Part shown: positions 10,124 to 20,401 of the stretch, piece by piece
Layout: each line of letters opens with the position of its first letter
How positions within the stretch are numbered: position 1 is the stretch's first letter
From: Monoraphidium neglectum
Lineage: Eukaryota; Chlorophyta; Chlorophyceae; Sphaeropleales; Selenastraceae
Assembly: GCF_000611645.1 (NCBI RefSeq)
Contig: NW_014013562.1
Location: 16,026 to 39,669, forward strand
Length of the DNA stretch: 23,644 nucleotides
Reading direction: 5' to 3'
The notes under the pieces: generated by a model
The model's database searches: none
What the model was told of the DNA's origin: nothing
The model's input: only the letters and a program-made list of their open reading frames with translations
Program-made: the position numbers and the translations under genes

Positions 10124-12657
10124 ATGGTTGCGTCTCCCAAGTGGGCCTTGGTCACAGGAGGTGCGTCCGCGCACCATGCATGGAATCGTTTTGCTCAATC
10201 TATCGCTAGCCTCGGCTGCAGCGATCCGTCCAGAGCGCGAGGGCCCAGCTTAAGCAAGCCGCACCATATCCAGCACCAATCAACTGACGTCTGCTCCTCA
10301 ACCCGCATCCCCGCACCCATGACGCAACAGCCAACCGCGGTCTGGGCTTCGACGCCGCCAAGCAGCTGCTGGCATCAGGTCGCCCCGTCATCATCACATC
10401 GCGCAACGAGGCCGCGGGTGAGCCCGCCGCGCTCGCTGCGCCCTCCAAGTAGCGGCGCTGCTGGGCTCCCAGAAGTTGCCGCTTTCGCTGCGGCTGGCAC
10501 CCCTAGCCCATACATTCAGGTCTCTGACGCATGCATGAATTCCATTGCGCAGGTCCTGCGCCGCAGTCCGACCCATATCACCCTCACGCCAACCACCAGC
10601 ACCTGGCACCCCCCTCCCACCATGTCGGCCGCGCTCCGTCCTCCCCCCAGGCGCGAAGGCCGCTCAGGCGCTGTCTGACGCCGCCGCCCCTGGGGCCAGG
10701 GTGGAACTGCTCCAGCTCGAGGCCAGCAGCCCTGACAGCATCAAGGCGTTGGCTGCCCAGGTCCAGGCCAAGTATGAGGGCCAGATCGACCTGCTGGTGA
10801 GCGTCTGGTGTCCCTCTGGCCGGATTTTCGATCAGGGGAGACATCCATCTAGCTGCCCAGGGGTCAGAGGAAGCACGTCGCGCGAGGGACCCGGTTTTGC
10901 TTCTCATGTGTCTCTCTGAAGAACCCTTTGCTTATCTGTTGACGCCGTGCACGTGCGCTTTGCTCGCACGCATTCCTGTCTGCATGCCTGGCCCCCACTC
11001 GCACGCCGGCTCACCTTGCCCGCACAGCGGCAAAGCCGCGCGCATGCCCCGCGCACACATCCACAAACGCACGTACACACACATGCATGCGTGCCCACAA
11101 ACGCAGATCAATAACGCAGGTATTGTTGGCGACGGCACCTCGCCCGCCAACCACGAGGCCATCCTCAAGACCAATGTTGACGGCGCCATCGACATCACAC
11201 TGGCCCTGCTGCCACACCTGGCGCCAGGCGCAAGGGTCGTGCAGGTCGCGTCACGTGAGTCATGGCGTGACGCCGTGCTGTTGCTTGTGCAGTTATTTTT
11301 GTTGCAAGCCCTCCGGCCGTGCCTGATTCCTTCAGGGACGTGAGGTTGCTTGGCAGGCCTCCAGCTCATTGTTGATTGCAGGGTTTTGAGTTGCTTGTAG
11401 CGGGGACAGACGAGGGAGCGGTGATTCTTGATTAGGTTCTCTTTGCATGTGCCTGATGGGCATGCGTGCGTTTTGCCGTGCGACAGCGGCCCCGCATCAT
11501 CACATCATTCGCGCCGCCCTTGCCCCTCCAGAGATGGGCATGCTCGGCATGATCGGCCCCGCATACGCGGCGTCGATCAAGGGCGCAGCCACCCTCGATG
11601 ACGTCAGGGCGGCTGCCCACAGATTCGACTCTGATGACCTGTCTAAGGGCAACCCCATCGCGCCGTCCTACAGCGTGTCCAAAGCGGCGCTCATCAGGTG
11701 CGCCCACTGGGCCACCCTGAAATGCGTGCGTGGGTGTCGGCGCTTTGCCTGTTGCGTCTGGATTCACGGGCGCCGTCGTGGACCCCTGGACGGCCCTAGC
11801 GCCGCAGCCGCTTGCCCTGAACACCACATGAGTCAGATAGACACAAGATGCCTGCTGCAGGGTTCGTTGGCACTGCAACTGTCAGCTGTCGGCGGGCCCC
11901 TCATATGCAGCGCAAGCCTTACCTGCAACCCCGCCCTCTTCGCGCTCTGTTTGCGCATGACAATGTGATGACGTGGCTTCCCGTCATTCGCCCCATGCAG
12001 GGCGACCCAGCTACTGGCGGAGAGCCCCGATTTCAAGTCCAAGGATGCCTCAGTGGTCGCGGTCTGCCCTGGCTGGTGGTGAGTCATTGGGTGCGGGAAG
12101 GCGAGCGGGATCTGCGAGAGCGCTGTCGGAATGCTGACAAAGCGGTGCAGTCCTGCGATGACTGTGCCGGAGTGCACGCGTTCCATGCTGTGTCTTGGCT
12201 TTGATATTTGGGTTGCCATTGTCATATGCAATGCAGCCAACCCTGCTTTGCAGGTTAGGCTTGGCATGCGGCACAGGCACGCCTGTAAACCTTGCCTGCG
12301 TACCGCAAAGTCGAAGCGTATCTTCCCTTGCAAGGCACCAATCCTCACTGGCCACCCACACGCCTTCCCTGCATTGCGCCCGACGCATGCAGCGCCACTG
12401 ACATGGGCAGCGCGCCTACTTTCGTAAGGCACAAACCCTCACTGCCCGCACACACGGCTGCCATTGCGCCCGGCACACGCAGCGCCACCGACATGGGCAA
12501 CGGGTCGGGCGACAAGGTTGGCATCAAGCCGCCGCGCACCTCGGAGCAGGGCGCCAACTCCATCGTCTTGGCGGCCGGCGACAAGGTGCCCAACGGCAGC
12601 TTCAGCTTTGACGGCGAGCTCCTCGACTGGACATCCAAGCCCGCGCTGCCGGAGTGA
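10124..12657 (+). CDS. Carbonyl-reductase-like short-chain dehydrogenase/reductase (7 exons)
   Basis: Exons: 10124-10160, 10331-10417, 10651-10796, 11107-11254, 11532-11697, 12001-12078 and 12483-12657. They sum to 837 nt, or 278 residues, close to the 277 of human carbonyl reductase 1. All introns are GT-AG with matching phases. It is a classical single-domain Rossmann SDR. The nucleotide loop TGANRGLG is at 11-18 (split by intron 1). NNAG is at 92-95, a catalytic Ser at about 139 (VQVAS), and the YSVSK active site has Tyr186 and Lys190. CPGWCATDMGN is at about 217-227. The long segment between the Ser and the Tyr (IGPAYAAS...FDSDDLSKG) is typical of the monomeric carbonyl reductase branch. 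The likely activity is NADPH-dependent reduction of carbonyls or quinones. No clear targeting peptide is seen from this ATG. The upstream frame stays open to about 10061 but without another ATG. The exon 7 acceptor is duplicated about 90 bp upstream. Confidence 0.94.
12332..12512 (+). repeat. 90-94-bp tandem duplication carrying a second splice acceptor
   Basis: The block AAGGCACCAATCCTCACTG..CATTGCGCCCG..GCAG CGCCACTGACATGGGC (12332-12412) recurs in diverged form at 12426-12502. Offset is 94 bp in the left part and 90 bp in the right part. Both copies contain an acceptor (CAG ending at 12392 and 12482) followed by codons for ATDMG. The right copy joins the coding frame of the dehydrogenase. 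Confidence 0.8.
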
Positions 12658-12964
12658 AAAGCCACGCTGGTGTTCATCCGTCCCAGGCGAAACGGGACGT
12701 TTTGTGGTGCGGCGCAGGCGCCGGCACAGGCCGCCGGCCGCAGCAGCGCGCTGCTTGCGAGGGCCCTCTGCTGGGACGCCACGTGGGGCCGCCTCCTTTG
12801 TGCCGCCGGATGACCCGTGCTTGTGCCGAGTCGGGGCCGTAGCTGGTTGCGGTTGTGGGGAAAGCCAGACTTGTCCCGCTGATGTAGGGGTGTATTTTCT
12901 TGGTGCCCCTACCACAAGAGTCGCCTCATGCCTTGCCGGCGTTCTTCGCTGCATGGTTGGCTGT

Positions 12965-13006
12965 GCTGTCATATTGCAATGGCTCGGCTGTCATATTGCA
13001 ATGGCT
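12965..13006. repeat. 20-bp direct repeat in the carbonyl reductase 3' UTR
   Basis: GCTGTCATATTGCAATGGCT occurs at 12965 and again at 12987 (22-bp spacing), about 300 nt after the stop codon. It is probably a simple slippage duplication. Confidence 0.85.
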
Positions 13007-13055
13007 GCCTCGATGAGGTCCGACGCACAGGCGCTCACGTGCACATGTGTGTTGT

Positions 13056-13060
13056 TGTAA
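13056..13060 (+). terminator. Candidate TGTAA poly(A) signal for the carbonyl reductase
   Basis: This is the first plus-strand TGTAA after the stop codon at 12657, giving a 3' UTR of about 400 nt. Further CTGTAATT motifs lie near 13100 and 13285 and are alternatives. Confidence 0.4.
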
Positions 13061-14161
13061 AGTGCACAATTGCACAACAGGGACGCCTGCTAGGCGGCTG
13101 TAATTCGTGCTACGCCGGTGCGTGTTTGCTCTGTTGCAACGCAGCTGCGGTGTCCAAGGCTTGCCTTTTCTTGCCCTTCTGCATATCCCGACGAGGCTGC
13201 TGCCTTGTGGATTTCATTTGGCACAGGCTCAAGCGATACTTTTCCCACACATTACGCGGCAGCACGGTTTTAGATTTGCGGCTGTAATTTTTCATGGCCT
13301 CCAAATGAGCTGACAAGGCCACCAAGTGATCGCCGGCAGGTCTTGATAAAAACCCATTGTGAACGGCAATGCAATGCTCATTTCATGGCTGCGGCTCGCA
13401 ACACGCGGGGGCTGGCTTGGAGGATCCCAAATGGGCTGGGAGCAGTCAAGCGCACAGAATGTCAAGCAAGCATGGATCTAATGCAAATTGAGTAGTAGGG
13501 AACAGGTGGCCATTGCCTTGACGCTCGCCGGCGCCATGCAGTTCGCCCCACGCCTGATAGGATTGTGAGATGGGGCACGCGCTCACCTCAACTATGTGAC
13601 AAAGCGCACATGTATTCATATGCTGCCATTGTCATCCCTCTTGGCACTGGTGATGCTCGTCGCTGAGGTTGAAATTATTCAGTATGCTTGCACAGGTTGC
13701 GCACATGCACGTGCCCCCACCCCTTCTTCTCATCCAGTGCGCCTGCTGATGTGTCATCGCGGGATGTAGCTGGGGTGGACGCAGTGCTCGAACAGTTCTT
13801 GTGAAGGAATGTGCTGTTTGGCGGGTGTTGAATCAAAAGGCCAGGGGGCTTTATGCAGCCGCAGCCTGGTCAATTTGAAGGCGGCTTGCTTCTGGTGGCG
13901 GTGTCTACCGTAGCCCCGGGCTTCAGCAACAGCAAAGCTAATCGAATTACGATATCGAGCCATCAATACGAGGACGGCGGAAGTATTTGAATGTCGTCCT
14001 ATAAGCCCGACAGCTCTCTTTGCAGATCTGAGGCGTGATCTATCACGAGATTGCAAATCGTGGGCCCCTTTCACAGACACTGTTGGTCGGCCTGGTGATC
14101 TTCAAGATATCCTGGATAGCCTCTGCACTGTCCGGCCGCAGGGGCACAGCAGCGCAACAAC
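13061..14161. other. Intergenic; no gene seen
   Basis: Reading frames here are short and lack motifs. The right-hand part should contain the promoter of the DUF262-HNH gene. I could not identify a convincing TATA box or transcription start. Confidence 0.5.
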
Positions 14162-14245
14162 ATGGACTGCTGTTCGTTCGCAGCCCAGCACAGCACAGCA
14201 GGGAAGCCGACGCCACGCTTCACCCAGGGGCTGCACGCCTCAGGG

Positions 14246-17200
14246 ATGAGAGCTCTTGTGCTTTCCGCAAGCCTCAGCCGGGCAGCCGCCCGTTGCCCCA
14301 ACCGCCTCATCCAAGAGCGCCCGACTCTGCGGCACGCGTGCGCACCTGCAGGCCGCGTCGGCGCCCTCGCGGCGCTCGCTGCGGCGGGGCCGCCCTTTAC
14401 CCAGCGTGCCGGCTTCCGCGTGGCGCTTGGAGCTACGAGCCGGGGCGAGGCCGGCGGCGACGGCGAGGTGGACCCGCCGCCGCGCCCCAAGAAGCCTATC
14501 ACGCAGCCCAAGGACATCTCAATCGAAGGCAGGCCCCCCTAAATGGCCCCGCCGCACACCCGCGGGCGCTCCGCGGACGGCCCAAGAAGCATCATCGCAA
14601 AACGCGTGCGAAGCATTAGTGCAAACTGCAGCGCGTGCCCGCGATTGGAGGACCCATCTCAACCCCGCTCGACCTTACAACACTCCTCGCGCCCCACTAT
14701 CCCCAACCACCCCTGCCCAGAGTTTAGCCGCCAATGGAAGCGGGGCGACCTGAATCTGCATCCCTCCTATCAAAGAGACTACGTCTGGGACAAAGCCAAG
14801 GTTATTGCACCCTTGCCGTTCGTCCGGGCTCTGAGTGTGTGGCCACAGGACCAAGGGGCCAATGGGACCGATCGTCCATTTTGCCCACATAAATGTTTGC
14901 CTGGCCGTCACCGACGAACGTTCCGGCACGCATCACTGATTTCCGTTAGATGGCGGACGCCGCGCGGCACGGGCCTCCGGCCCGGCGCCTCCGCCTCATG
15001 CGCGACCCCGCATGAACCCTGCACCCCCCCCTCCCCACACACACACGCACGCGCGCACACACACCCACACACACACCCACACACACACACACACTCACTC
15101 GCACACACACACACACACACACACAGAGGCCAGCGGGCTGGTGCTGACCGTGCTGGGAGAGCGGTTGGTGCAGCCGGTGATTCTGGAGGAGACCACGGAC
15201 AGCCGCTACAGCCCCATCGACGGCAAGCAGCGCCTGGCCTCCCTTCTCTCCTTCCTGAACGGTGCGGCCGCGCGCGCGACGCCGACGCGCACGCGCACGC
15301 GCCGCCCTGCCGAGTCAGCGAGGCCCTGGGCCGCAACAGTGTCGCGGTTTGAGCTTCGAGCGGCGCTCGGGCCCGCGCGGCGAGCGCCGGGGCCGGGGCG
15401 CGGCCGTCGACGGCAACCGGCGACGCGCATCCCGACGTGTGGCGGGCGCATGCGCGGTCCAGCAAGGGCTCACTGTCGGCAGCCACGCAAGTTCCCCCAC
15501 GCCCCTCGCCTTGCCCCGCCGCGCCTGGGGGCGCGCGTGTGCCGGCCCGCGCCTTGTTGCCAGGTGAGCGGCTGTGGGAGCACGCGCCGGTGGAGCTGGT
15601 AGTGAGTAATGATGACGATGACGAGGACGCGTGGTTCCATGGGAAGACCTACAAGGACCTGGGTAAAGAGTGGCAGCGGCGGTTTGGGGTGAGTGCACGC
15701 TATAATTATGGGTGGCTTTGAAAAAGGGTCGATAGGTGAAAGCTGGGTGTGGGATGATGGGAGGGGGTCTCGTGGGTTTGTGTGTGGGGGGAGGGCACAG
15801 AGCAAGGGGGGTGTGGATCGAGGACAGGGAGGGGACGGCAGGGGATCTTCAGGGCTCATGCAGGTGCTGGGGTCGAAGGCGGGCAGGCGGGCTCAATCTA
15901 GGGCCATCCGATGGCCCCAGGCCGCAATGCCCCCGCCCCTAGACGCCCGCACACCCGTTGCTCTGAGCTTTCCTTGTCAACCGATTGCCTCCCCGCAACT
16001 ACCCACGCCTGCCGCCCCGCAGAACTACACGCTCCACTGTGTCATCATCACGAACGACACCGACCCCGACGTGAGCCGTCGGCTAAACATGATTGCCCCC
16101 ACGCCCCCATACAGACGCCCCCGCACGGACCAATTGAAAATTGTGTTTGGCCCAAAGCGCATGCGACCAAGCTCAGCAGCGACAAGCTTGCTTGTGGCCG
16201 GCGTGGCGCGGCGGCTCCGTCTCCGCCGCCACCTATTAACTGGCAGAGGCCACCTGCACACTGCCTCTCTGCATGCGTTCGAGCCACCTGCCCAAATTGA
16301 TCATGAACTGACGGTCAACATGGGGTGATGCGGCGGTTAACAGGTCATCTTCAAGATCTACGACGACCTGAACAGCGGCGGCAGAGACCACACCAAGCAG
16401 CAGATCCGCAAGTGAGCATGCCATTTGTGACGCCTTGTGGCCCCGGGCCATCTTACAAGCGAGTCATGGGAGAGGGCGTACTTGATCATGGGAGGAGGAT
16501 CCTTGACGCAAGGGGGGGCGGTGACCGCCACGCTGATGAGGCTGAGGGAGGCGGACGCAGCTTCGCCCCTCCGGCCGCCCATCGATCTCGGGCCTGCCGC
16601 ACCCCGGCGCCCGGCCCACGCGTGTGCGGCAGCTCGACCAACGCCCGACCGATGCTCTCAGGAGGGTGGGGAGGCCAGGCGACGCGTGCCAGCGCTGGGG
16701 TCGCCGCCTTCCTAGTGATGACGGCAGCGATGACGCGTTCGTGCCCCTGCGCCCGCCCGCATGCAGGGCGGCGTTCCACGGGTCCTACATGTCATTGCTG
16801 GAGGACCTCATAAAAACTCCCGATTTCAAGGAGGTCTGGGGAGGAGACCCCGATGACAAGAAGGCGCGCCCCACCTCCTTTCTCATACAGAAAGATTGAT
16901 CTGGATCCCCCCCCTTGGACGCTGGACGCGCGATCCAGCGCGGCGGCCTGCCCCCGCCTCGCCCTGTGGCGTGGGGCGCGGCTGTCAGTGATTAAAGTCA
17001 AGGTTTTTGTGCATGGGTGCTGTGGGGATGCACGCTCTGCCTGCGACAGCACCGGCGCCATGGGGTGACACCGAGCGACTGCTCCTCGTCACCGCGGCCC
17101 CGACACTGCAACCACTGCCAGCCCTCCTCTTGTGGCTTTTCTGATGATGTAGGGTGCGGTAATTGAACATTAGTCACATTCCACACCATCAATTGCACAA

Positions 17201-18164
17201 TCATTACCCCCAGGAGGTGGACCGGGAGCTGGTGCTGCGCTACTTTGCAATGAAGAACGGCGGCGATGACTTCAAGGGCAGGTGCGCGCCGAGGGACCAA
17301 CGGCGGCACGGCCGCGTGTGTGTAAGCCAAAGGCGCCCCTCTCGCCTTGGCTGCGCGCGGCCCTTGTGCTTACCCCTGTGCAGCCGGCCCCGTTGGCACG
17401 GTGCTTGCACGTTTACGCGTTTTCGTCCCCCATTTGTTCTGCTTGTCATTCAACCAACTTCAAATCCTGGTGCCTCTCGCTTATGCTGCCCGACCATGAC
17501 TCAGCATAACTCAGCCTGACCAAGTGGCTCAACTCCGAAGCCAAGCAGCGCCGGAACGCCGACACGGCCGCGTTTTCGAGGGACTTTTCAACCACCTTAT
17601 CTGTGGCGCGGGCCATCTTTGGCAACTCCGCGTTCAGGTGCACGCAGCAAGCGAGTGCACGGTGCATTGCTCGCTGCTGTGGCGCCGTTGTCATCTGGGA
17701 CAGCAGCTGCCTGAATTTGGGGATCTTTTTGATGCTGGCACATACACACATTCCCCCTTCTCAATCCCAGCCTGCATGCCAAGCAAGGATCACTGGCATC
17801 AGTGCACGTATGGCCACATGACTTGAGTATGAGTAGCCAGTTTTTTTCACCACCTAGCACCAGCCGCGCCCAACCGCCCGCCTGCTCTTACTCTTGCCCA
17901 GGCACCCAGGTGTTGATACAGTGAAGAAGGCCAAGGCGTCCAGCAAGGGTCCGACCTCCAACATACACCCATACCTTTGGGTGAGTGGGGGCAAAACTGC
18001 GGAGACAGGGGCTGTGTGCACTTGTGTTGCATTTGGGAAAACAGCTCTTGATCCAGTCCCAGGCTGTGTGCACTCGTACTCACATGCATGCCAGGTGACA
18101 GTGTCACCTGCTGACACGCGGGAAAGCCACCTGCCTACTCCTCACACAAGGGGAATGTGGCTAA

Positions 18165-18207
<43 letters not shown>

Positions 18208-19744
18208 ACACACACAAAACACACACGCACGCACACGCGCGCACGCACGTACGTATGCACACACACAAGCACATGCAACCAGCGCGGCACCGCTCAGTTG
18301 CATCGTGGCTTCAGCCGCGCGAGGCGTCAGTGTGGTTCTCGTCCCGCCCCCTCAAACGCCCGCGTGTCCCCGTCCGCTGCTGCGTGCGCCTGTGCCATCC
18401 GCAGGACACCATAATGGTGGTGCTGTCGGACGCGCTGAAGATGCAGGGCAGGCCGCGGCTGCAGCAGCGCGGCGACGCCATAAAGGCGGCCTACCAGCAG
18501 CTCTGGTGCGCCGCTGGCACGCTCTGTGGAGCTCTTGCACGCGGGCTGCACAATAGCGCGGTTGCAGTTGCACACTTAGACGTGGCCAGCGGTGTCGGGA
18601 TCGATGCTGTGTCTGCCAACGGCGGAATGATTCCTTCGTCCGTGCTCACGCCGCCTTGGTCCTGCTGGGACGGGCTGGTTCGCAGGCAGAATCCCCAGTG
18701 GCTGGACGCGATGGAGAAGCGCCTGTCAGCCGCCTCCATCATGCTGCGCCGCGACCTCTTCAAGGCACACATCCTGCCGCCCGACGGCTTCGTGTGAGGT
18801 TTCAGGGTTGAAAGTTTGTATTTGAGGGTTTGGGGTTCAGGTTCATGAGAGGGCATGCGCAGCGGGCCGTTTGGCGGGTGCGCTCCGCAATGCAGGGCTT
18901 GTTTCGCCTATGCAGCAGGTGCATCCGCGGGACCGTCGGACAGAGCAATCCTTAACCATCTACTGTAACCTGTCCTGCCAAGCAGCACACTGCTTCTCGC
19001 CTTGCATTGCCTTTTTCACTGAGGCTGCCTAACTCCTGCCCTTTTCAGGCGGGGCTGCCTCCCAGCCGGCTGCTCTGCTGTGTGCCAATCGACCCCCCTC
19101 TGTTGCGTGCAAGGGCACAGGGCCACCATCAGCTGTCCTGCTGGACAGGCTGACAAACTGCATACACACACACGCGCGTGTCCCGCTGTTCGTTTCTTTG
19201 TGTTGCAGGGACCAGCAGGGCGCGCGCGCCTTCCACCCCAGCTTGAGACGGGAGCTGTTTGCCGCCGACCCCACCTGCGCCCACTGCGGCAACAGCATAC
19301 AGCACATCGACGATGCAGAGGTCGACCACGCGGGTGAGCGCTGTAGGGGACGGTTGGTGCATGCCCACATAATCTCGGTCCTTCTCACGTTGATTGCTAA
19401 AACTCTTGTTCAGAAAGGTGTGGCGGCGTGGCGGCTTAATTCATGCGGTGGTGGTCATGTTATTATGTTTGAAGCAACCTGTGCTGTGCTGGCAATGCAA
19501 GGCCTCACTGCATCCGCCTCCGCACGGCCGCTGACGTCATGCTGTGATGGCAGTGCCCTATTCCAAGGGCGGGGCCACGACACGCGACAACGCGCGGCTG
19601 CTGCACAAGACCTGCAACAAGTCCATCGGCAACCGAGGGGGCAGCGGCGGCAGCGCTGCCGGCGGCATCAGTGGCAGCGGCGCCGGCAGGCGCGGCGGGC
19701 AGGGGGTGGGTGGCGGCGATGAAGTTGTCACGGCGGGTGGCTGA
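14246..19744 (+). CDS. DUF262-HNH protein, GmrSD/BrxU-like restriction-type nuclease in a eukaryotic gene (14 exons)
   Basis: Exons: 14246-14528, 14721-14800, 15129-15261, 15564-15688, 16023-16070, 16344-16411, 16767-16863, 17214-17281, 17515-17637, 17902-17980, 18405-18505, 18686-18793, 19209-19333 and 19554-19744. They sum to 1629 nt, or 542 residues. DUF262 begins at about residue 90 (ISIEEFSRQWKRGDLNLHPS then YQRDYVWDKA). It has the NTP-binding core IDGKQRLASL (151-160), IFKIYDDLNSGG (about 225-236) and ELVLRYFAM (283-291). The C-terminal HNH nuclease has zinc-site CAHC (461-464), VDH (His478), PYSKGG (481-486), Asn492, LLHKTCN (His497, Cys500) and a Gly-rich tail. In bacteria DUF262-nuclease proteins (GmrSD, BrxU, SspE) cleave modified phage DNA, coupled to nucleotide hydrolysis; function here is inferred. 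Residues 1-90 are Arg/Ala/Ser-rich and presequence-like. An in-frame ATG at 14162 would add 28 residues. Introns 1 and 7 start with GC, and intron 2 has a weak donor (GTTATT). All phases agree. Confidence 0.85.
15036..15125 (+). repeat. (CA)n tract ending at the exon 3 splice acceptor
   Basis: An imperfect CA microsatellite with CG and CCA interruptions fills the 3' end of intron 2 of the DUF262-HNH gene. It runs directly into ACAGAG, after which exon 3 starts at 15129. Confidence 0.95.
18169..18272 (+). repeat. (CA)n microsatellite in intron 10 of the DUF262-HNH gene
   Basis: A CA-rich tract with CG and TA interruptions lies about 130 bp upstream of the exon 11 acceptor at 18404. Confidence 0.95.
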
Positions 19745-19983
19745 GTGTGCTTTCGTGCAGTCTACATGCGATCCTCACAGCAGCATTGCCTGGTAGCGTT
19801 TCAACAGCGTGCATCCCGCAGCCTACATGTCGTTCCTTGCAGGTGACCAGCCGCCAGATTTGTTTGTATGTGCGCCTGCCTCTAGATGTGTTTGTGCATT
19901 CGCCAGCAGGATGAGTTGACTAACTCAGTGAATTCTGCAGCCTATCTCAACCGCTATCGATGTCGATGCTGAGCGCCTTGCAG

Positions 19984-19988
19984 TGTAA
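19984..19988 (+). terminator. Candidate TGTAA poly(A) signal for the DUF262-HNH gene
   Basis: This is the first TGTAA after the stop codon at 19744, giving a 3' UTR of about 250 nt. Confidence 0.4.
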
Positions 19989-20401
19989 GTCAAGAGTTTC
20001 GCATCTTGCAAGGTGGTATGGCGCAGTCTATTCAAGGTTCAACCATCTGAGAGCTCGACAGCCCAGCTCTTTCCGGTCACGATGTACTGGCTGGATAGCT
20101 GGCCCACTTGAGGCGACCGCGTGTGCCGATGCGTGCCAGGTGCCAGGTGCTAGCCGTGCGAGCAGACACTGCCAGGGGGATGGGTCTCCAATCACCGCGG
20201 ACACCGTTGGTGTGGAGGTCCTGTTGCAAGACGAACACTACACAAAACTTGACAACGCCCTGCTAGCAACAGCACGAGCTGATGCACATACAGCAGAACT
20301 GGCGGAACTTCATGATCGGGTCAACAAGTAAGGGTGCCGCACACTCGGCATTGCCAGTCGTCCCTGTTTCCTGGCAACCAGGCCCCCTGCATGCCGTGCT
20401 A
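19989..20401. other. Convergent intergenic region; no gene seen
   Basis: It lies between the 3' end of the DUF262-HNH gene and the stop codon of the minus-strand repeat protein. I found no minus-strand TGTAA here, so the poly(A) site of the latter is not located. Open frames here show no motif. Confidence 0.5.

Noticed and set aside
12345..12972. Overlapping minus-strand frames opposite the carbonyl reductase last exon
   Set aside because: They are antisense shadows of a well-supported exon with the SDR C-terminus.
19960..20331. Plus-strand frame of 123 codons
   Set aside because: It lies between convergent genes, has no motif or splice partner, and overlaps the candidate poly(A) signal of the DUF262-HNH gene.
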